From Raskinella chloraquaticus (SeqCode) (GTDB taxonomy: Bacteria; Pseudomonadota; Alphaproteobacteria; Rhizobiales; UBA4765), in contig DEZK01000037.1 in assembly GCA_002365175.1 (NCBI GenBank), forward strand, positions 1 through 62,771: a stretch of DNA of 62,771 nt, in the 5' to 3' direction. Made by a program: the position numbers and the translations under genes. Within the stretch, counting starts at the first letter, position 1. Each line of letters starts with the position of its first letter. Below the pieces are notes generated by a model. It saw only the letters and a program-made list of their open reading frames with translations, was not told the DNA's origin and did no database searches. Shown piece after piece: positions 34,141 to 43,244 of the stretch.

Positions 34141-35445
34141 TCAGCCACGCCCGACGGCGTGGTAGGAAAATCCCAGCGCCGCCATTTCCGCCGGCCGGTA
34201 GATATTGCGCAGATCAACCACAACGGGCTTTGCCAACGTCTCGCGCACGCGCTTCAGATCAAGCGCCCGATAGGCATTCCACTCGGTGATGATGACAAGC
34301 GCATCGGCGCCGTCGATCACCGCGTAAGGGTCATCCATCATCCTGACGCCCGTCAGCAAAGGCCGTGCCGATTCCATGCTCTCCGGATCATGAGCAATGA
34401 TGGTCGCGCCAGCCGCGATCAGCGCCGGAATGATGGTGAGGGATGGGGCATCGCGCATATCATCCGTATTGGGCTTGTAGGCAAGGCCTAGAACAGCGAT
34501 GCGCTTGCCGGCAACCGAGCCGCCACATGCCGTGATAATTTTTTGCGCCATGCGATGCTTACGCTTGTCGTTGACATCAATCACCGTCTCGATGATGCGC
34601 ATCGGGCTGCCGACATCCTCGGCCGTCTTGACCAGCGCCAGCGTATCCTTGGGAAAACACGAGCCGCCATAGCCCGGCCCGGCATGCAGGAACTTGCCAC
34701 CAATGCGATTGTCCAAGCCGATGCCCCGCGCCACGTCCTGCACGTCCGCCTGCAATCTTTCGCACAAATCGGCGATTTCATTGATGAAGGTGATTTTCAT
34801 CGCCAGAAACGCATTGGCCGCATATTTGATGAGCTCGGAGGTTCGCCGGCTGACAAAAAGCAGCGGCGCCTGATTGAGATAAAGCGGGCGGTAGATTTCG
34901 CTCATCACCCGGCGCGCGTCGTCATCGTCGGTGCCGACAACGATGCGGTCAGGCCGCTTGAAATCCTCGATCGCCGCGCCCTCGCGCAGGAATTCCGGAT
35001 TGGAGACGACCGGCAGATGCGCCTCAGGGCGTCGTGCTTTGAGGATGCGCTCAACCTCATCACCCGTCCCTACCGGCACTGTCGATTTGGTGACGATCAC
35101 CGTCCCGTCGCGGGCAACATCAGCGATCTCTTCAGCCGCCATGTAGACATAGCTGAGATCGGCATGGCCATCGCCGCGCCTGGTCGGCGTGCCAACGGCG
35201 ATAAAGATGGCGTCGGCCTCGCGCGCCGCGTCGGCAAGCGAGGTAGTGAAGGTCAGCCGGCCGGCGCGCAAATTGATCTGCAGCAAGGCATCAAGGCCAG
35301 GCTCGAAGATCGGCACGTTGCCTTGAACCAGCGCGGCGATCTTGTCCGCGTCATTATCGACGCAGACAACCTGATGGCCGAAATCGGCGAAGCACGCTCC
35401 CGATACCAGACCGACATAGCCCGATCCCACCATCGCAATACGCAT
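34141..35445 (-). CDS. ugd: UDP-glucose 6-dehydrogenase
   Basis: A 434-residue cytoplasmic NAD-dependent enzyme that oxidises UDP-glucose twice to UDP-glucuronate, a precursor of surface polysaccharides. The N-terminal Rossmann motif is VGSGYVGLVSGACFA; the catalytic cysteine is C263 in GYGGSCFPKDT, and a second Rossmann domain follows (VLGLAYKPNTDDMRDAPS). It runs opposite to the tRNA gene. The GtrA-like and glycosyltransferase genes upstream on the same strand, 223 bases away, support a role in polysaccharide or lipid modification. Confidence 0.94.
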   Translation of the reverse strand: MRIAMVGSGYVGLVSGACFADFGHQVVCVDNDADKIAALVQGNVPIFEPGLDALLQINLRAGRLTFTTSLADAAREADAIFIAVGTPTRRGDGHADLSYVYMAAEEIADVARDGTVIVTKSTVPVGTGDEVERILKARRPEAHLPVVSNPEFLREGAAIEDFKRPDRIVVGTDDDDARRVMSEIYRPLYLNQAPLLFVSRRTSELIKYAANAFLAMKITFINEIADLCERLQADVQDVARGIGLDNRIGGKFLHAGPGYGGSCFPKDTLALVKTAEDVGSPMRIIETVIDVNDKRKHRMAQKIITACGGSVAGKRIAVLGLAYKPNTDDMRDAPSLTIIPALIAAGATIIAHDPESMESARPLLTGVRMMDDPYAVIDGADALVIITEWNAYRALDLKRVRETLAKPVVVDLRNIYRPAEMAALGFSYHAVGRG

Positions 35446-35668
35446 TGTCCCACCATCATGTTGTCCGGAGATATCACCTCAACGCAAGCATGAGGACATG
35501 CCGGCGACGCGCTGGCCAAACGCGGTCAATCGACACCACGTCATCTCAGCTGCCTGTCATAGCAAGGCTGTGCAGATTTGAAAGGAGCAGCGTAGGAATC
35601 GCATCAAGTCGAGGTGATGGCGCAAAGAGCCACGGAACGACGACAGCTTTGTGACACATGCTGTGCCT

Positions 35669-36085
35669 TCAGGACGGCTTGCGCCCTTTGGCGAACACCA
35701 CCCGGTCATAGAGCAGAAAGTTCACGACGAGTCCGGCGGCTGTCCCGGCCAGATAGGACGGCACATGCCCATAGGCTTCATCATGTGCCGAAAAAACGGC
35801 AAGAACCGCCAGATTGGCGGCCGCTCCTGACAGGCTCGCAGCGCCATAGCGCAGGAATGCCACCAGCTGATGCCGCGCTGGCCGGTCACCAAATGTGTAG
35901 CGCCGGTTGAGAAACCAGGTCGCGATAATGGCAATCGCCGAAGCGACGATACGCCCCGCCAGTGGAGGCAGGCCAAGCCCGTTCAAGGAGGCGAAAAACA
36001 CCAGGGCATCAACCACAAAGCCAATGGCGCCCACCCCGAGAAAACGCCTGAAACGGCTGAATACGGGCAGCCTGCCGCCACTCAT
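35669..36085 (-). CDS. GtrA-like membrane protein
   Basis: A 138-residue protein with four hydrophobic helices and the GtrA hallmark VGAIGFVVDALVFF near the N-terminus, then a TWFLNRRYTFG segment. GtrA proteins are thought to help flip or position lipid-linked sugars. The frame extends upstream to 36343, but homology and a sensible start begin at the ATG at 36085, 31 bases after the glycosyltransferase stop. With that gene it looks like a small two-gene unit. Confidence 0.83.
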   Translation of the reverse strand: MSGGRLPVFSRFRRFLGVGAIGFVVDALVFFASLNGLGLPPLAGRIVASAIAIIATWFLNRRYTFGDRPARHQLVAFLRYGAASLSGAAANLAVLAVFSAHDEAYGHVPSYLAGTAAGLVVNFLLYDRVVFAKGRKPS

Positions 36086-36116
36086 TGCGGGCGGGTGCCA
36101 GCTATGATGCGCCAGG

Positions 36117-37073
36117 TCATCGCGCCGCCGGGTAGCGCAGATAGGCCAGAAGCTTTGCCTCGCGCCGGCCGCGTGTGACGGTATCAAGAATAAATCCGCA
36201 GGAAACTGCCAGCAGCGATGACAGCATGAGGCCGACAGCCAAAACGGCTGTGGGCAGGCGCGGCACAAGCCCGGTGGCCAGATATTCCAGCGTGACACTT
36301 GTTCCGAGCACCAGCGCCAACGCTGCGAGTACTGCCGCCACAAACGAGAAAAACACCATGGGGCGTTCCTCCTTCACCAGATAGCCGATGAGAAAGAGAA
36401 TGCGTAGCCCGTCGCGATAGGTGCGAAGCTTGCTCTGCGATCCAACCGGCCGCTCCTTGTAAGGCGCAACAAGTTCGGAAATCGGCATATTGAGTTCAAG
36501 CGCATGAACAACGAGTTCCGTCTCGATTTCAAAGCCGCGTGACCCGGAAGGAAATGATTTCACATAGCGCCGCGAAAAAGCCTTGTAGCCTGACAGCATA
36601 TCGCTCGTTGCATTGCCAAAAATATACTGGACGAGCGCTGTCAGCATGCGGTTGCCCCAGGCATGGCCGGAACGATAAGCGCCCGCCTGCTCCGCCGCGC
36701 GCGCCACATTGACCATGTCGTTTGGCCCGGCGAGCAGCTCATCGACAAGACGCGGCGCGGCGCTGGCGTCATAGGTCGCATCACCATCCACCATCACGTA
36801 GACATCCGCCTCGATATCGCTGAACATGCGGCGCACGACGCTGCCTTTGCCCTGGCGCCGCTCGGTGCGCACGATGGCGCCCGCCTGACGGGCGATTGCG
36901 GCCGTGTCATCGCTCGAATTGTTGTCGTAGACATAGATCGCGGCATCGGGCAGCGCGTCGCGAAAGCGGGAAATCACCTCGGCGATGGTGAGAGCTTCGT
37001 TGTAACATGGCACCAGAACAGCCACCGCCGGCTTGCGCTTGTCTGCCTCGCCACTGAAGGTCGTTATGCTCAT
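36117..37073 (-). CDS. family 2 glycosyltransferase with C-terminal membrane helices
   Basis: A 318-residue protein with a GT-A domain in residues about 15-230: VLVPCYNEALTI at the nucleotide-sugar site, the DNNSSDDT loop, and the metal-binding VDGDATYDA region. Two C-terminal helices (about 235-262 and 270-298) anchor it. This is the dolichol-phosphate-mannose-synthase / polyprenyl-phosphate-sugar type, which loads a lipid carrier for transfer across the membrane. The GtrA-like gene just downstream fits this picture. Confidence 0.88.
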   Translation of the reverse strand: MSITTFSGEADKRKPAVAVLVPCYNEALTIAEVISRFRDALPDAAIYVYDNNSSDDTAAIARQAGAIVRTERRQGKGSVVRRMFSDIEADVYVMVDGDATYDASAAPRLVDELLAGPNDMVNVARAAEQAGAYRSGHAWGNRMLTALVQYIFGNATSDMLSGYKAFSRRYVKSFPSGSRGFEIETELVVHALELNMPISELVAPYKERPVGSQSKLRTYRDGLRILFLIGYLVKEERPMVFFSFVAAVLAALALVLGTSVTLEYLATGLVPRLPTAVLAVGLMLSSLLAVSCGFILDTVTRGRREAKLLAYLRYPAAR

Positions 37074-37185
37074 GGACTAGGCAATCCAGACGCTTCTGGC
37101 CAATGTTCATTCACCCCGCGTGTGGCATTATTCGCTGCCTGTGGCAATCGCGGCAAGCCTCCCGCCGGGCCCTCGCCTCGACCCG

Positions 37186-37659
37186 TCACGCCCCCTTCCG
37201 CACCGCATAGCGCAATGGCAGCGCCGTCGTATATTTGAGGCGTTCCATGGCGAAGTTCGAGGTCACGTCCGACAGCTCGATTGACGCGATGAGGCGCTGA
37301 TAGACCGCGTCATAGGCCGCGATATCAGGAACAACGACACGCAGAAGATAATCCGTCTCGCCACTCATCCGGTAAAATTCGACGACTTCGGGAATATCGC
37401 GCACGGCCGCCAGAAAGCGGCGCGCCCAGTCAAGGCTGTGCTGATTGGTGCGCACTGATACGAATACCGTTACGCCGACATTGAGATGGCGCGGATCAAG
37501 CAACGCCACCCGCGCCGCGATAATGCCCTTGTCCTCGAGCCGCTGGATGCGCCGCCAGCACGGCGACGGCGTCAGCCCCACCTTCTCGGCGATCATCTCG
37601 ACCGATAAAGAGGCATCGCTCTGAAGGCAGTTGAGAATTCTAAGATCAATGTCATCCAT
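37186..37659 (-). CDS. Lrp/AsnC-family regulator
   Basis: A 157-residue transcription factor. An N-terminal helix-turn-helix (IDLRILNCLQSDASLSVEMIAEKVGLTPSPCWRRIQRLE, about residues 4-42) is followed by the RAM/effector domain with the conserved YRMSGETDYLLRVVVPD segment. It is divergent from a small gene at 37811. The AT-rich intergenic stretch (37660-37810) has palindromic CAGAAATTTTCTTA-like sequence close to the Lrp consensus, which is suggestive of autoregulation. Its amino-acid effector is not predictable. Confidence 0.9.
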   Translation of the reverse strand: MDDIDLRILNCLQSDASLSVEMIAEKVGLTPSPCWRRIQRLEDKGIIAARVALLDPRHLNVGVTVFVSVRTNQHSLDWARRFLAAVRDIPEVVEFYRMSGETDYLLRVVVPDIAAYDAVYQRLIASIELSDVTSNFAMERLKYTTALPLRYAVRKGA

Positions 37660-37810
37660 GCATTATTTTTGCAGAAATTTTCTTAACTCGCAAAATGATT
37701 CTAATCTTTCGCAATCCGCGTATCAAATTCACAAACAATTTGCGCACGCCTTGCGGCATAATGGTCATGATGAACGCGCCACACGAGGCATCACACATGG
37801 AGGGCACCCG

Positions 37811-38077
37811 ATGATCCGGATTTCTTTCACCGACCATCCCGAAAGCGTCGGCGAGAGCTATGTCGAGCACATGGGTCAGGCGACCTATTTCGGCACCCGC
37901 ATGATTACAGCCGGCATCGCCTGCCTGCTCCACGGCCTGCTGCCTTTCCTCTTCACCTCAACGGGATCTCGCACCATCACCCATCTGCATGAGCGCATGG
38001 TTGCCAATCGCCGTCGCAAGACCGCGCCGCCGGCTGCGGCCGCTACTGGCGAATTTTTCTACGGTATGGGAATCTGA
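37811..38077 (+). CDS. small membrane-associated protein, DUF6356-like
   Basis: An 88-residue protein with FTDHPESVGESYVEHMGQA at the N-terminus and a central hydrophobic helix (ITAGIACLLHGLLPFLF, about residues 32-50), then a basic segment. The pattern HPxSVGExYxEH...FG...G.ACLxHxLxPFLF is what I associate with the family annotated DUF6356, for which no function is known. GGAGGG is 6 bases before the ATG. It is divergent from an Lrp-type gene and convergent with a methyltransferase gene only 8 bases away. Confidence 0.7.
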   Translation: MIRISFTDHPESVGESYVEHMGQATYFGTRMITAGIACLLHGLLPFLFTSTGSRTITHLHERMVANRRRKTAPPAAAATGEFFYGMGI

Positions 38078-38085
38078 GGCGCTTC

Positions 38086-38730
38086 TCAGTCAGCCGATTT
38101 GCGCAGGATGGCCAGCCGGAAAAAGCCGGCTGGAAAGGCCGGTTGCACTTCTGCAAGCACGACGTCACCACGTCGCTCAGCCCAGCGGGCAATGCGTGAC
38201 AGACGAAAGGCCGACGACCAGCCGACCAACTTGGCGAGCGGAGCAACCCATTCCTCGATGGTGGGGATGATCCCGCGGTCATCGCCAAGCTTGGAGGCAA
38301 TGACGATAAGCCCGCCAGGCCTCAGGACCCGCATCGCCTCGTCAAGCGCGCCCTCAGGATCAGGTACGAGGGTGATGACGAAGGGAAAGGTAACGGCGTC
38401 GAATTTTCCATCGGCAAAACCGAGCCGGCAGGCATCCATGGCAGCCACCCCGCCAACCTGCGCCAGACCGTCCTGCACGATCTTGTCATGCGCACGCGCC
38501 AGCATGGCCTCCGACAGATCAACGCCGATGACGCTGGCAGTCTGCGGGTAATAACGAAGGACAAGCCCGGTCCCGACACCGATCTCAAGGATTTGCGGTC
38601 CGGCCGATGCCGCCTTTTGCGCCAGTTGACGCTGCGCGTCCGACAGTAGTCGCAGATAGACCTTGTCGTAAAAACCGGCCCAGCGCGCATAGGCGCGCTT
38701 CTGCCCGTCAAGATCGTAATGAACTGCCAA
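38086..38730 (-). CDS. class I SAM methyltransferase, PmtA-like
   Basis: A 214-residue methyltransferase. The SAM-binding motif I is LEIGVGTGLVL (about residues 48-58), followed by GVDLSEAMLARA, AMDACRLGFADGKFDAVT and the MRVLRPGGLIVI motif. The opening YARWAGFYDKVY is like that of rhizobial phosphatidylethanolamine N-methyltransferase, which makes phosphatidylcholine. Ubiquinone- or other small-molecule methyltransferases share much of this pattern, so the substrate is tentative. It lies 16 bases downstream of mnmA's stop only in coordinate terms, because both run on the minus strand with mnmA downstream of it. Confidence 0.72.
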   Translation of the reverse strand: MAVHYDLDGQKRAYARWAGFYDKVYLRLLSDAQRQLAQKAASAGPQILEIGVGTGLVLRYYPQTASVIGVDLSEAMLARAHDKIVQDGLAQVGGVAAMDACRLGFADGKFDAVTFPFVITLVPDPEGALDEAMRVLRPGGLIVIASKLGDDRGIIPTIEEWVAPLAKLVGWSSAFRLSRIARWAERRGDVVLAEVQPAFPAGFFRLAILRKSAD

Positions 38731-38745
38731 AATGATGTCCTGTGG

Positions 38746-39927
38746 TTATGCTGACGCTGGTATACCCATGGCACCGGCCTGACGCCAGCCTTGCAAGGCG
38801 TCCGGCGTCGCGGCAATAAAGCCGCCGCCCAGCACCCGCGCCTGACCCGCCTCCGCATCGTAGAGCACGCAGGCCTGACCCGGTGATACACCCTCTTCGC
38901 TGGTTGCCAGCATGACGACGGCCTCGCCCTTGTCGATCATGAATTGCGCCGGGCGGGGCGGGCGTGTCGAGCGCACGCGGACAAAAACCTCAATGCCATC
39001 GCTGCCGATATCAGCCAGCGTGCCATCACCGATCCAGTTGACATCGCGCAGAACGATCCGCCGCCTCGCCAGCTCCTCCCGCGGCCCGACGATCACGCGT
39101 CGCTCGGCGGCATCTATCCGCACCACATAAAGCGGTTCGCCAGCGGCAACGCCCAGACCGCGCCGCTGACCGATGGTATAGTGAATGATGCCGCGATGGT
39201 GGCCGAGCATGCGGCCATCGACATGGACGATATCACCGGGTTCAGCCGCGCCCGGACGCAGCCGCTCGATCACTTCGGCATAATGGCCTGACGGCACGAA
39301 GCAGATATCCTGGCTGTCCGGCTTCTCCGCCACCACCAGATTATGCGCGCGCGCAATCTCGCGGGTCTGGCTCTTGGTCAGCCCGCCGAGCGGAAAGCGC
39401 AGCCGCTCCAGCTGCGCCTGCGTGGTTGCAAAGAGGAAGTAGCTCTGGTCGCGTGCCGTATCGAGCGGCCGGTAGAGTGCGCGACGTCCATCAAGCGCGG
39501 CTGAGGCGATATAATGGCCCGTGACCAGCACATCAGCCTCGAGATCGCGCGAGGTTGAGAGCAAATCCTGGAATTTGACCCGTTGATTGCACGAGATGCA
39601 GGGGACAGGTGTTTCTCCCGCCACATAGGCATCGGCAAAATCAGCAATCACCGTGTCACGGAAGCGGGATTCGTAATCAAGAACGTAATGGGGGATATTC
39701 AGCCGCTCGGCGACGCGGCGCGCATCAACAATGTCCTGCCCGGCGCAACAGGCGCCCTTGCGATGGGTGGCCGCGCCATGATCGTAGAGCTGCATGGTGA
39801 CGCCGACGACGTCGTATCCCTCGCTCTTCAGCATCGCCGCAGCAACACTTGAATCAACCCCGCCCGACATCGCCACGACAACGCGTGTGGCGCTGGGCTT
39901 TTTGGGAAGATCAAGCGAATTCATCAT
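38746..39927 (-). CDS. mnmA: tRNA-specific 2-thiouridylase MnmA
   Basis: A 393-residue enzyme that thiolates U34 of tRNA-Lys, -Glu and -Gln. The PP-loop SGGVDSS (about residues 22-28) binds ATP, the first catalytic cysteine is in TPVPCISCNQRVKF and the second in SQDICFVPSGHY, with FSGG-like GDIV and HHRGIIHYTIGQRRGLG motifs of the central domain. The C-terminal beta-barrel reaches ARVLGGGFI. Starts at 39927 or 39924 are possible (two adjacent ATG codons); residues further upstream look non-coding. It shares a 353-base divergent region with fliK. Confidence 0.94.
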   Translation of the reverse strand: MMNSLDLPKKPSATRVVVAMSGGVDSSVAAAMLKSEGYDVVGVTMQLYDHGAATHRKGACCAGQDIVDARRVAERLNIPHYVLDYESRFRDTVIADFADAYVAGETPVPCISCNQRVKFQDLLSTSRDLEADVLVTGHYIASAALDGRRALYRPLDTARDQSYFLFATTQAQLERLRFPLGGLTKSQTREIARAHNLVVAEKPDSQDICFVPSGHYAEVIERLRPGAAEPGDIVHVDGRMLGHHRGIIHYTIGQRRGLGVAAGEPLYVVRIDAAERRVIVGPREELARRRIVLRDVNWIGDGTLADIGSDGIEVFVRVRSTRPPRPAQFMIDKGEAVVMLATSEEGVSPGQACVLYDAEAGQARVLGGGFIAATPDALQGWRQAGAMGIPASA

Positions 39928-40071
39928 GGGGTCAGCAGCTGCATCGGAGTAACAGGATAGATCAATCAGGCAGGCAAACAGCGATCTCTCGCAGCAATGG
40001 CCCTTGTTATGACAGGTATCATCGCCGAAGGCGTACAGCCTGGAGGCATGGAGTGCAACTTGCCGCAACCG

Positions 40072-40084
40072 GGCAGAATATGCC
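40072..40084. promoter_or_regulatory. candidate FlbD-type enhancer upstream of fliK
   Basis: GGCA-GAATA-TGCC is a perfect inverted repeat about 105 bases upstream of the sigma-54 element. Caulobacter ftr enhancers bound by FlbD have a related GGCA-centred core. The match is short and only suggestive. Confidence 0.3.
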
Positions 40085-40178
40085 GATAGGCAATTTATAC
40101 AGTCCCCAAGCCGTCGTCACAACCCGTTACATCAGATCATCTATTTGATAATTATAAATTATTTTTATCTGAGCGGGC

Positions 40179-40192
40179 GGCACGGATGTTGC
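40179..40192 (+). promoter_or_regulatory. sigma-54 promoter of fliK-flgD
   Basis: CGGCACG-GATG-TTGCA has GG at 40179-40180 and GC at 40191-40192 with exactly ten bases between, as in the -24/-12 consensus TGGCACG-N4-TTGCW (first T is C here). It would begin transcription near 40204, about 77 bases before fliK. The rest of the 353-base mnmA-fliK gap shows only AT-rich sequence at 40140-40165. Confidence 0.75.
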
Positions 40193-40280
40193 AAACCGAA
40201 CAATAATCAAAGTGATGGCCTGCCGGCGAGAACCGCGCCGCAATCCATCTGCGGGCGACTTCACGAGCGAGATATCGACC

Positions 40281-41834
40281 ATGGCGACATTCGATCCCCT
40301 GCAGCTTACACCCTCGAATACGGGCACACGTGGCGCCGGCAGGCCTTCGGCCTCCCGCCCGGTGAAAGCATCCGAAAGCTTCGAAACGAGTTTGGTGCAA
40401 TCGGCCTTGCCTCGCATTCAAGCCCGTCCTGGCACTCTGGCGCCACAGGATCGCACAGGCAACATCGATAACGACGAGCCGTTGCGTACCCGCGACAAAG
40501 TGAAGGTCGATCCACGCGCCGCCACATCGGGCAGCAACCCGGCCGACACCGCACAGCGCGCCATTGACGATCGCTCGGCGCCGCCACCGCGCGCCACCTC
40601 AGACAACACCGCGGAGCGCAGCGAGGACGCAAAAAGCCAGACCGCAAAACCCTCCGGCGATCAAGACGTTGCGGCAACGACGGACAGCGCCGATGCCACG
40701 GCAGAGGCTGTACCCAGCGATGCGCCAACGCCAGAAATTGACGCCGCAAACGCTGGTGCGGCACTTGGCGCAGATCAAACGGCGCTCCTCGATACGGCCG
40801 TGCCGGGCGATATCGCGCCCGCGCCTGACGCGCCGGTTGCCGCCGACAGCACAGTGACGAGCCAGGCGGCAGCGGCGGCTGCTACGGCCCTCGCCACTCA
40901 GGCTACAGCGACGCCAGACCAGCCGGTACAAAGCGGAGGCGGCGGCACCGCAGGTGCTGTCGATCAAAACACGGCAAAGGCAACCGCCGCGCTGTCGGCC
41001 ACCGTGCTGCTTTCAGGTATCACGAAACCCGAGGACGTCGCTGTCATTATCCCTGAAACTGACGCCGACGCGGCCAAGCCAGCATCAGAGAAAAAACCAG
41101 CCGCCTCTTCCGACAAAATCCTCGGCAATCTGCCCACGCCGCAATTGCTGCCCTCGCTTGGCCTGCCCAATGGCGAAGCAGGGCGATCGCCAGCGGCTGT
41201 TGCGCCGGGAAATCAAGCGGCCACACCCGTGGAGCCTAAACCAGACGCACAGATCGCCGCCCCGGCCCTCGCATTATCCGACACACAGACATCATCGGGC
41301 GCGACGCAGCCAACAACGACGCCGATTGTCCAGGGCGCGGCTTCGACCCTTCAGCCCAATGCCACGCCAAGCCTGGCCCCGGCTGAGACAACACAAATCA
41401 TTCGTGACAACGTCCCGCTTGACCGACTGGGTGTCGAGATCGCCACGACCGCACGGGCGGGCGTCAAGGAAATCGCCGTCCGCCTCGACCCTCCCGAACT
41501 CGGCCGCATCGATGTGCGCATCGACATTGACGACAGCGGCCAGGTGAATACCCATCTTGTGGTCGAGCACGCATCGACGCTCGATCAACTCCGCCGCGAT
41601 GCGCCCAATCTGGAGCGCCTGCTTAACCAATCGGGCCTCAAGGCCGATTCCGGCTCTCTGCAATTTTCTCTTCAGGACCAGAACCAGCCCTATCGCCAGC
41701 AAGGCGGCGATGGTCGCCGCACCCGTCGCGGCATTCTTGCCATCGACGGGATCAGCGGCACCGCCGATTCAGCTGCCGCCGTTCAAGCCGCCTATGTCGC
41801 TCCGTCGCGGCAGGGCATCGACGTTCGTCTGTAA
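40281..41834 (+). CDS. fliK: flagellar hook-length control protein FliK
   Basis: A 517-residue protein. About 370 residues are low-complexity Ala/Pro/Thr/Gln-rich linker, the ruler-like part that measures hook length; residues about 385-475 hold the globular domain with VKEIAVRLDPPELGRIDVRIDIDDSG (Flg_hook family), which flips export specificity from rod/hook to filament proteins. It acts in the cytoplasm and is itself exported. The ATG at 40281 begins MATFDPLQLTP; an upstream ATG at 40212 is too near the promoter. A class III place fits its sigma-54 promoter. flgD follows after 12 bases. Confidence 0.88.
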   Translation: MATFDPLQLTPSNTGTRGAGRPSASRPVKASESFETSLVQSALPRIQARPGTLAPQDRTGNIDNDEPLRTRDKVKVDPRAATSGSNPADTAQRAIDDRSAPPPRATSDNTAERSEDAKSQTAKPSGDQDVAATTDSADATAEAVPSDAPTPEIDAANAGAALGADQTALLDTAVPGDIAPAPDAPVAADSTVTSQAAAAAATALATQATATPDQPVQSGGGGTAGAVDQNTAKATAALSATVLLSGITKPEDVAVIIPETDADAAKPASEKKPAASSDKILGNLPTPQLLPSLGLPNGEAGRSPAAVAPGNQAATPVEPKPDAQIAAPALALSDTQTSSGATQPTTTPIVQGAASTLQPNATPSLAPAETTQIIRDNVPLDRLGVEIATTARAGVKEIAVRLDPPELGRIDVRIDIDDSGQVNTHLVVEHASTLDQLRRDAPNLERLLNQSGLKADSGSLQFSLQDQNQPYRQQGGDGRRTRRGILAIDGISGTADSAAAVQAAYVAPSRQGIDVRL

Positions 41835-41846
41835 GGAGACATCCCC

Positions 41847-42569
41847 GTGGCCGTTTCACCAACCAATACCTCTTCCGGCCAGACCGGCCTGTCGCTGGCC
41901 CTGCGAAATCAGGCAACCGCACAAGCGAACGCCGCGACAAATCCTGCTGCCGCCAGCAACGCGCAGACGAGGCTGAACGCCAATTTCGACACCTTTCTGA
42001 CGCTGCTGACGACGCAGCTGCGAAACCAGAACCCGCTCGATCCGCTCAACACCGAACAGTTCACGCAGCAGATCACGCAATACACCGGCGTCGAACAGCA
42101 GCTGAGAACCAATGATCTCCTGCAAAGGCTCGTGAACAATCAGTCCGGCGGCTCGCTCACCTCGGCTCTGGGCTTTCTTGGCAATAACGTCGTGGCAAAC
42201 GGCGATAGTGCGCAATTGAGTAATGGTCAGGCGAATTGGACGCTGAATGCCACCAGCAATGTCAACGCCACCATCACCATCACCAATGCCACCGGCCAGA
42301 TCGTGCGTACCGACCAACTGCCCCTGCAGGCGGGCAGCACCAATTATCAATGGAACGGTCGTGATGATACCGGTGTGGCGCAGGCCAATGGCAGTTACCA
42401 GATCGCCATCACCGCCCGCTCCTCCGACGGCACGCAGCAAACCGTCTCCACACGATCGAGCGGCCGGGTGACTGCGGTTGACCTCTCAAACGGCGAGGCG
42501 ATCCTCACCGTCAACGGCGCCAAGGTCAAATTGTCTGATGTCACCTCCGTCAGTACGCCGGGCGGCTGA
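41847..42569 (+). CDS. flgD: flagellar hook-assembly protein FlgD
   Basis: A 240-residue scaffolding protein that caps the growing hook. The N-terminal export and capping region has FDTFLTLLTTQLRNQNPLDPLNTEQFTQQ (about residues 48-76), the most conserved stretch of the family. The C-terminal half has the FlgD Ig-like/Tudor domains, with YQWNGRDDTGVAQANGSYQIAI. It starts with GTG and AAGGAG is 8 bases upstream. It runs directly after fliK, whose promoter it probably shares. Confidence 0.93.
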   Translation: MAVSPTNTSSGQTGLSLALRNQATAQANAATNPAAASNAQTRLNANFDTFLTLLTTQLRNQNPLDPLNTEQFTQQITQYTGVEQQLRTNDLLQRLVNNQSGGSLTSALGFLGNNVVANGDSAQLSNGQANWTLNATSNVNATITITNATGQIVRTDQLPLQAGSTNYQWNGRDDTGVAQANGSYQIAITARSSDGTQQTVSTRSSGRVTAVDLSNGEAILTVNGAKVKLSDVTSVSTPGG

Positions 42570-42715
42570 TCGCGGCTGAAGCGTATCAGTTCGGGTCAGA
42601 CGGAATGTCCGCAATTTAAGACTTGGGTTATAAATCGCTCAAAATTGCAGGTTTTTTAAGGAGTTATGTGGGAATTATTTAACTCGCGGCCTTTATTCTG
42701 CGCTGGTGTTTATGG

Positions 42716-42729
42716 TCACACGAGTGTGA
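42716..42729 (+). promoter_or_regulatory. palindrome in the sciP leader
   Basis: TCACAC-GA-GTGTGA ends 7 bases before the sciP ATG and abuts the weak Shine-Dalgarno GAGAG. It could be an operator or a hairpin that hinders ribosome access. Confidence 0.45.
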
Positions 42730-42736
42730 GAGTAAG

Positions 42737-43012
42737 ATGACCGATAACTTGAGACCGAGGGTAAAATATGTCATCGGGCCGGACGGCAGCCCGCTGACGC
42801 TGGCTGATCTGCCGCCAGGCCATACGCGCCGCTGGGTCATCCGCCGCAAGGCGGAAGTCGTGGCTGCAGTGCGCGGTGGTCTCTTGTCACTGGAAGAAGC
42901 GTGCAAGCGCTATACGCTGACAGTGGACGAATTCCTTTCCTGGCAGGCCTCGATCGACCGCCACGGCCTTCAGGGGCTGCGCACGACCCGCATTCAGCAG
43001 TACCGCCACTAG
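42737..43012 (+). CDS. sciP: CtrA inhibitor SciP (DUF1153 family)
   Basis: A 91-residue helix-turn-helix protein. The sequence TRRWVIRRKAEVVAAVRGG and the following helices (LSLEEACKRYTLTVDEFLSW) match the DUF1153/SciP family, whose Caulobacter member binds CtrA or nearby DNA and stops CtrA-dependent transcription in the late cell cycle. Caulobacter SciP is about the same length. A strong terminator follows. It lies between the fliK-flgD unit and a CtrA-type box upstream of fliF, so it sits next to one of the promoters it would be expected to restrain. Confidence 0.93.
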   Translation: MTDNLRPRVKYVIGPDGSPLTLADLPPGHTRRWVIRRKAEVVAAVRGGLLSLEEACKRYTLTVDEFLSWQASIDRHGLQGLRTTRIQQYRH

Positions 43013-43037
43013 CTGCTTTTGGCTGATCTGATCAGAG

Positions 43038-43068
43038 AGCGTCGATGGACAGCCATCGGCGCTTTTTT
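43038..43068 (+). terminator. intrinsic terminator after sciP
   Basis: AGCGTCGATGG pairs with CCATCGGCGCT (one T-G wobble) around a 4-base loop, followed by six T's at 43063-43068. It separates sciP from the fliF operon. Confidence 0.92.
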
Positions 43069-43162
43069 GCCTTGCGCATGATCCTTGCCGCCTCGCTCCA
43101 TCGAGGGGACCGGAACGTCACACGATTATCCGGATGGTCTTTTCGCGTCATCGTCCCGGTTA

Positions 43163-43179
43163 TTAACCGTCCCTTTACC
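43163..43179 (+). promoter_or_regulatory. CtrA-type box upstream of fliF
   Basis: TTAACC-GTCCC-TTTACC is a direct repeat spaced as in CtrA boxes (TTAA-N7-TTAA, here TTAA-N7-TTTA). It lies 66 bases before the preferred fliF start, where CtrA sites typically cover the -35 region. Confidence 0.65.
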
Positions 43180-43244
43180 ATGTACCCGGCAAAACTTGCC
43201 TAGCGCGAAAAATGACGTTTCGTGCCAGAGGCCGGGGTTACAAC

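Noticed and set aside
34543..35493. 316-codon plus-strand frame opposite ugd
   Set aside because: ugd is complete with its catalytic cysteine; the opposite frame is without family.
42600..42700. CtrA-type site upstream of sciP
   Set aside because: TTAA at 42616 is followed after 7 bases by GTTA and not TTAA, and no second candidate has proper spacing; too weak to list.
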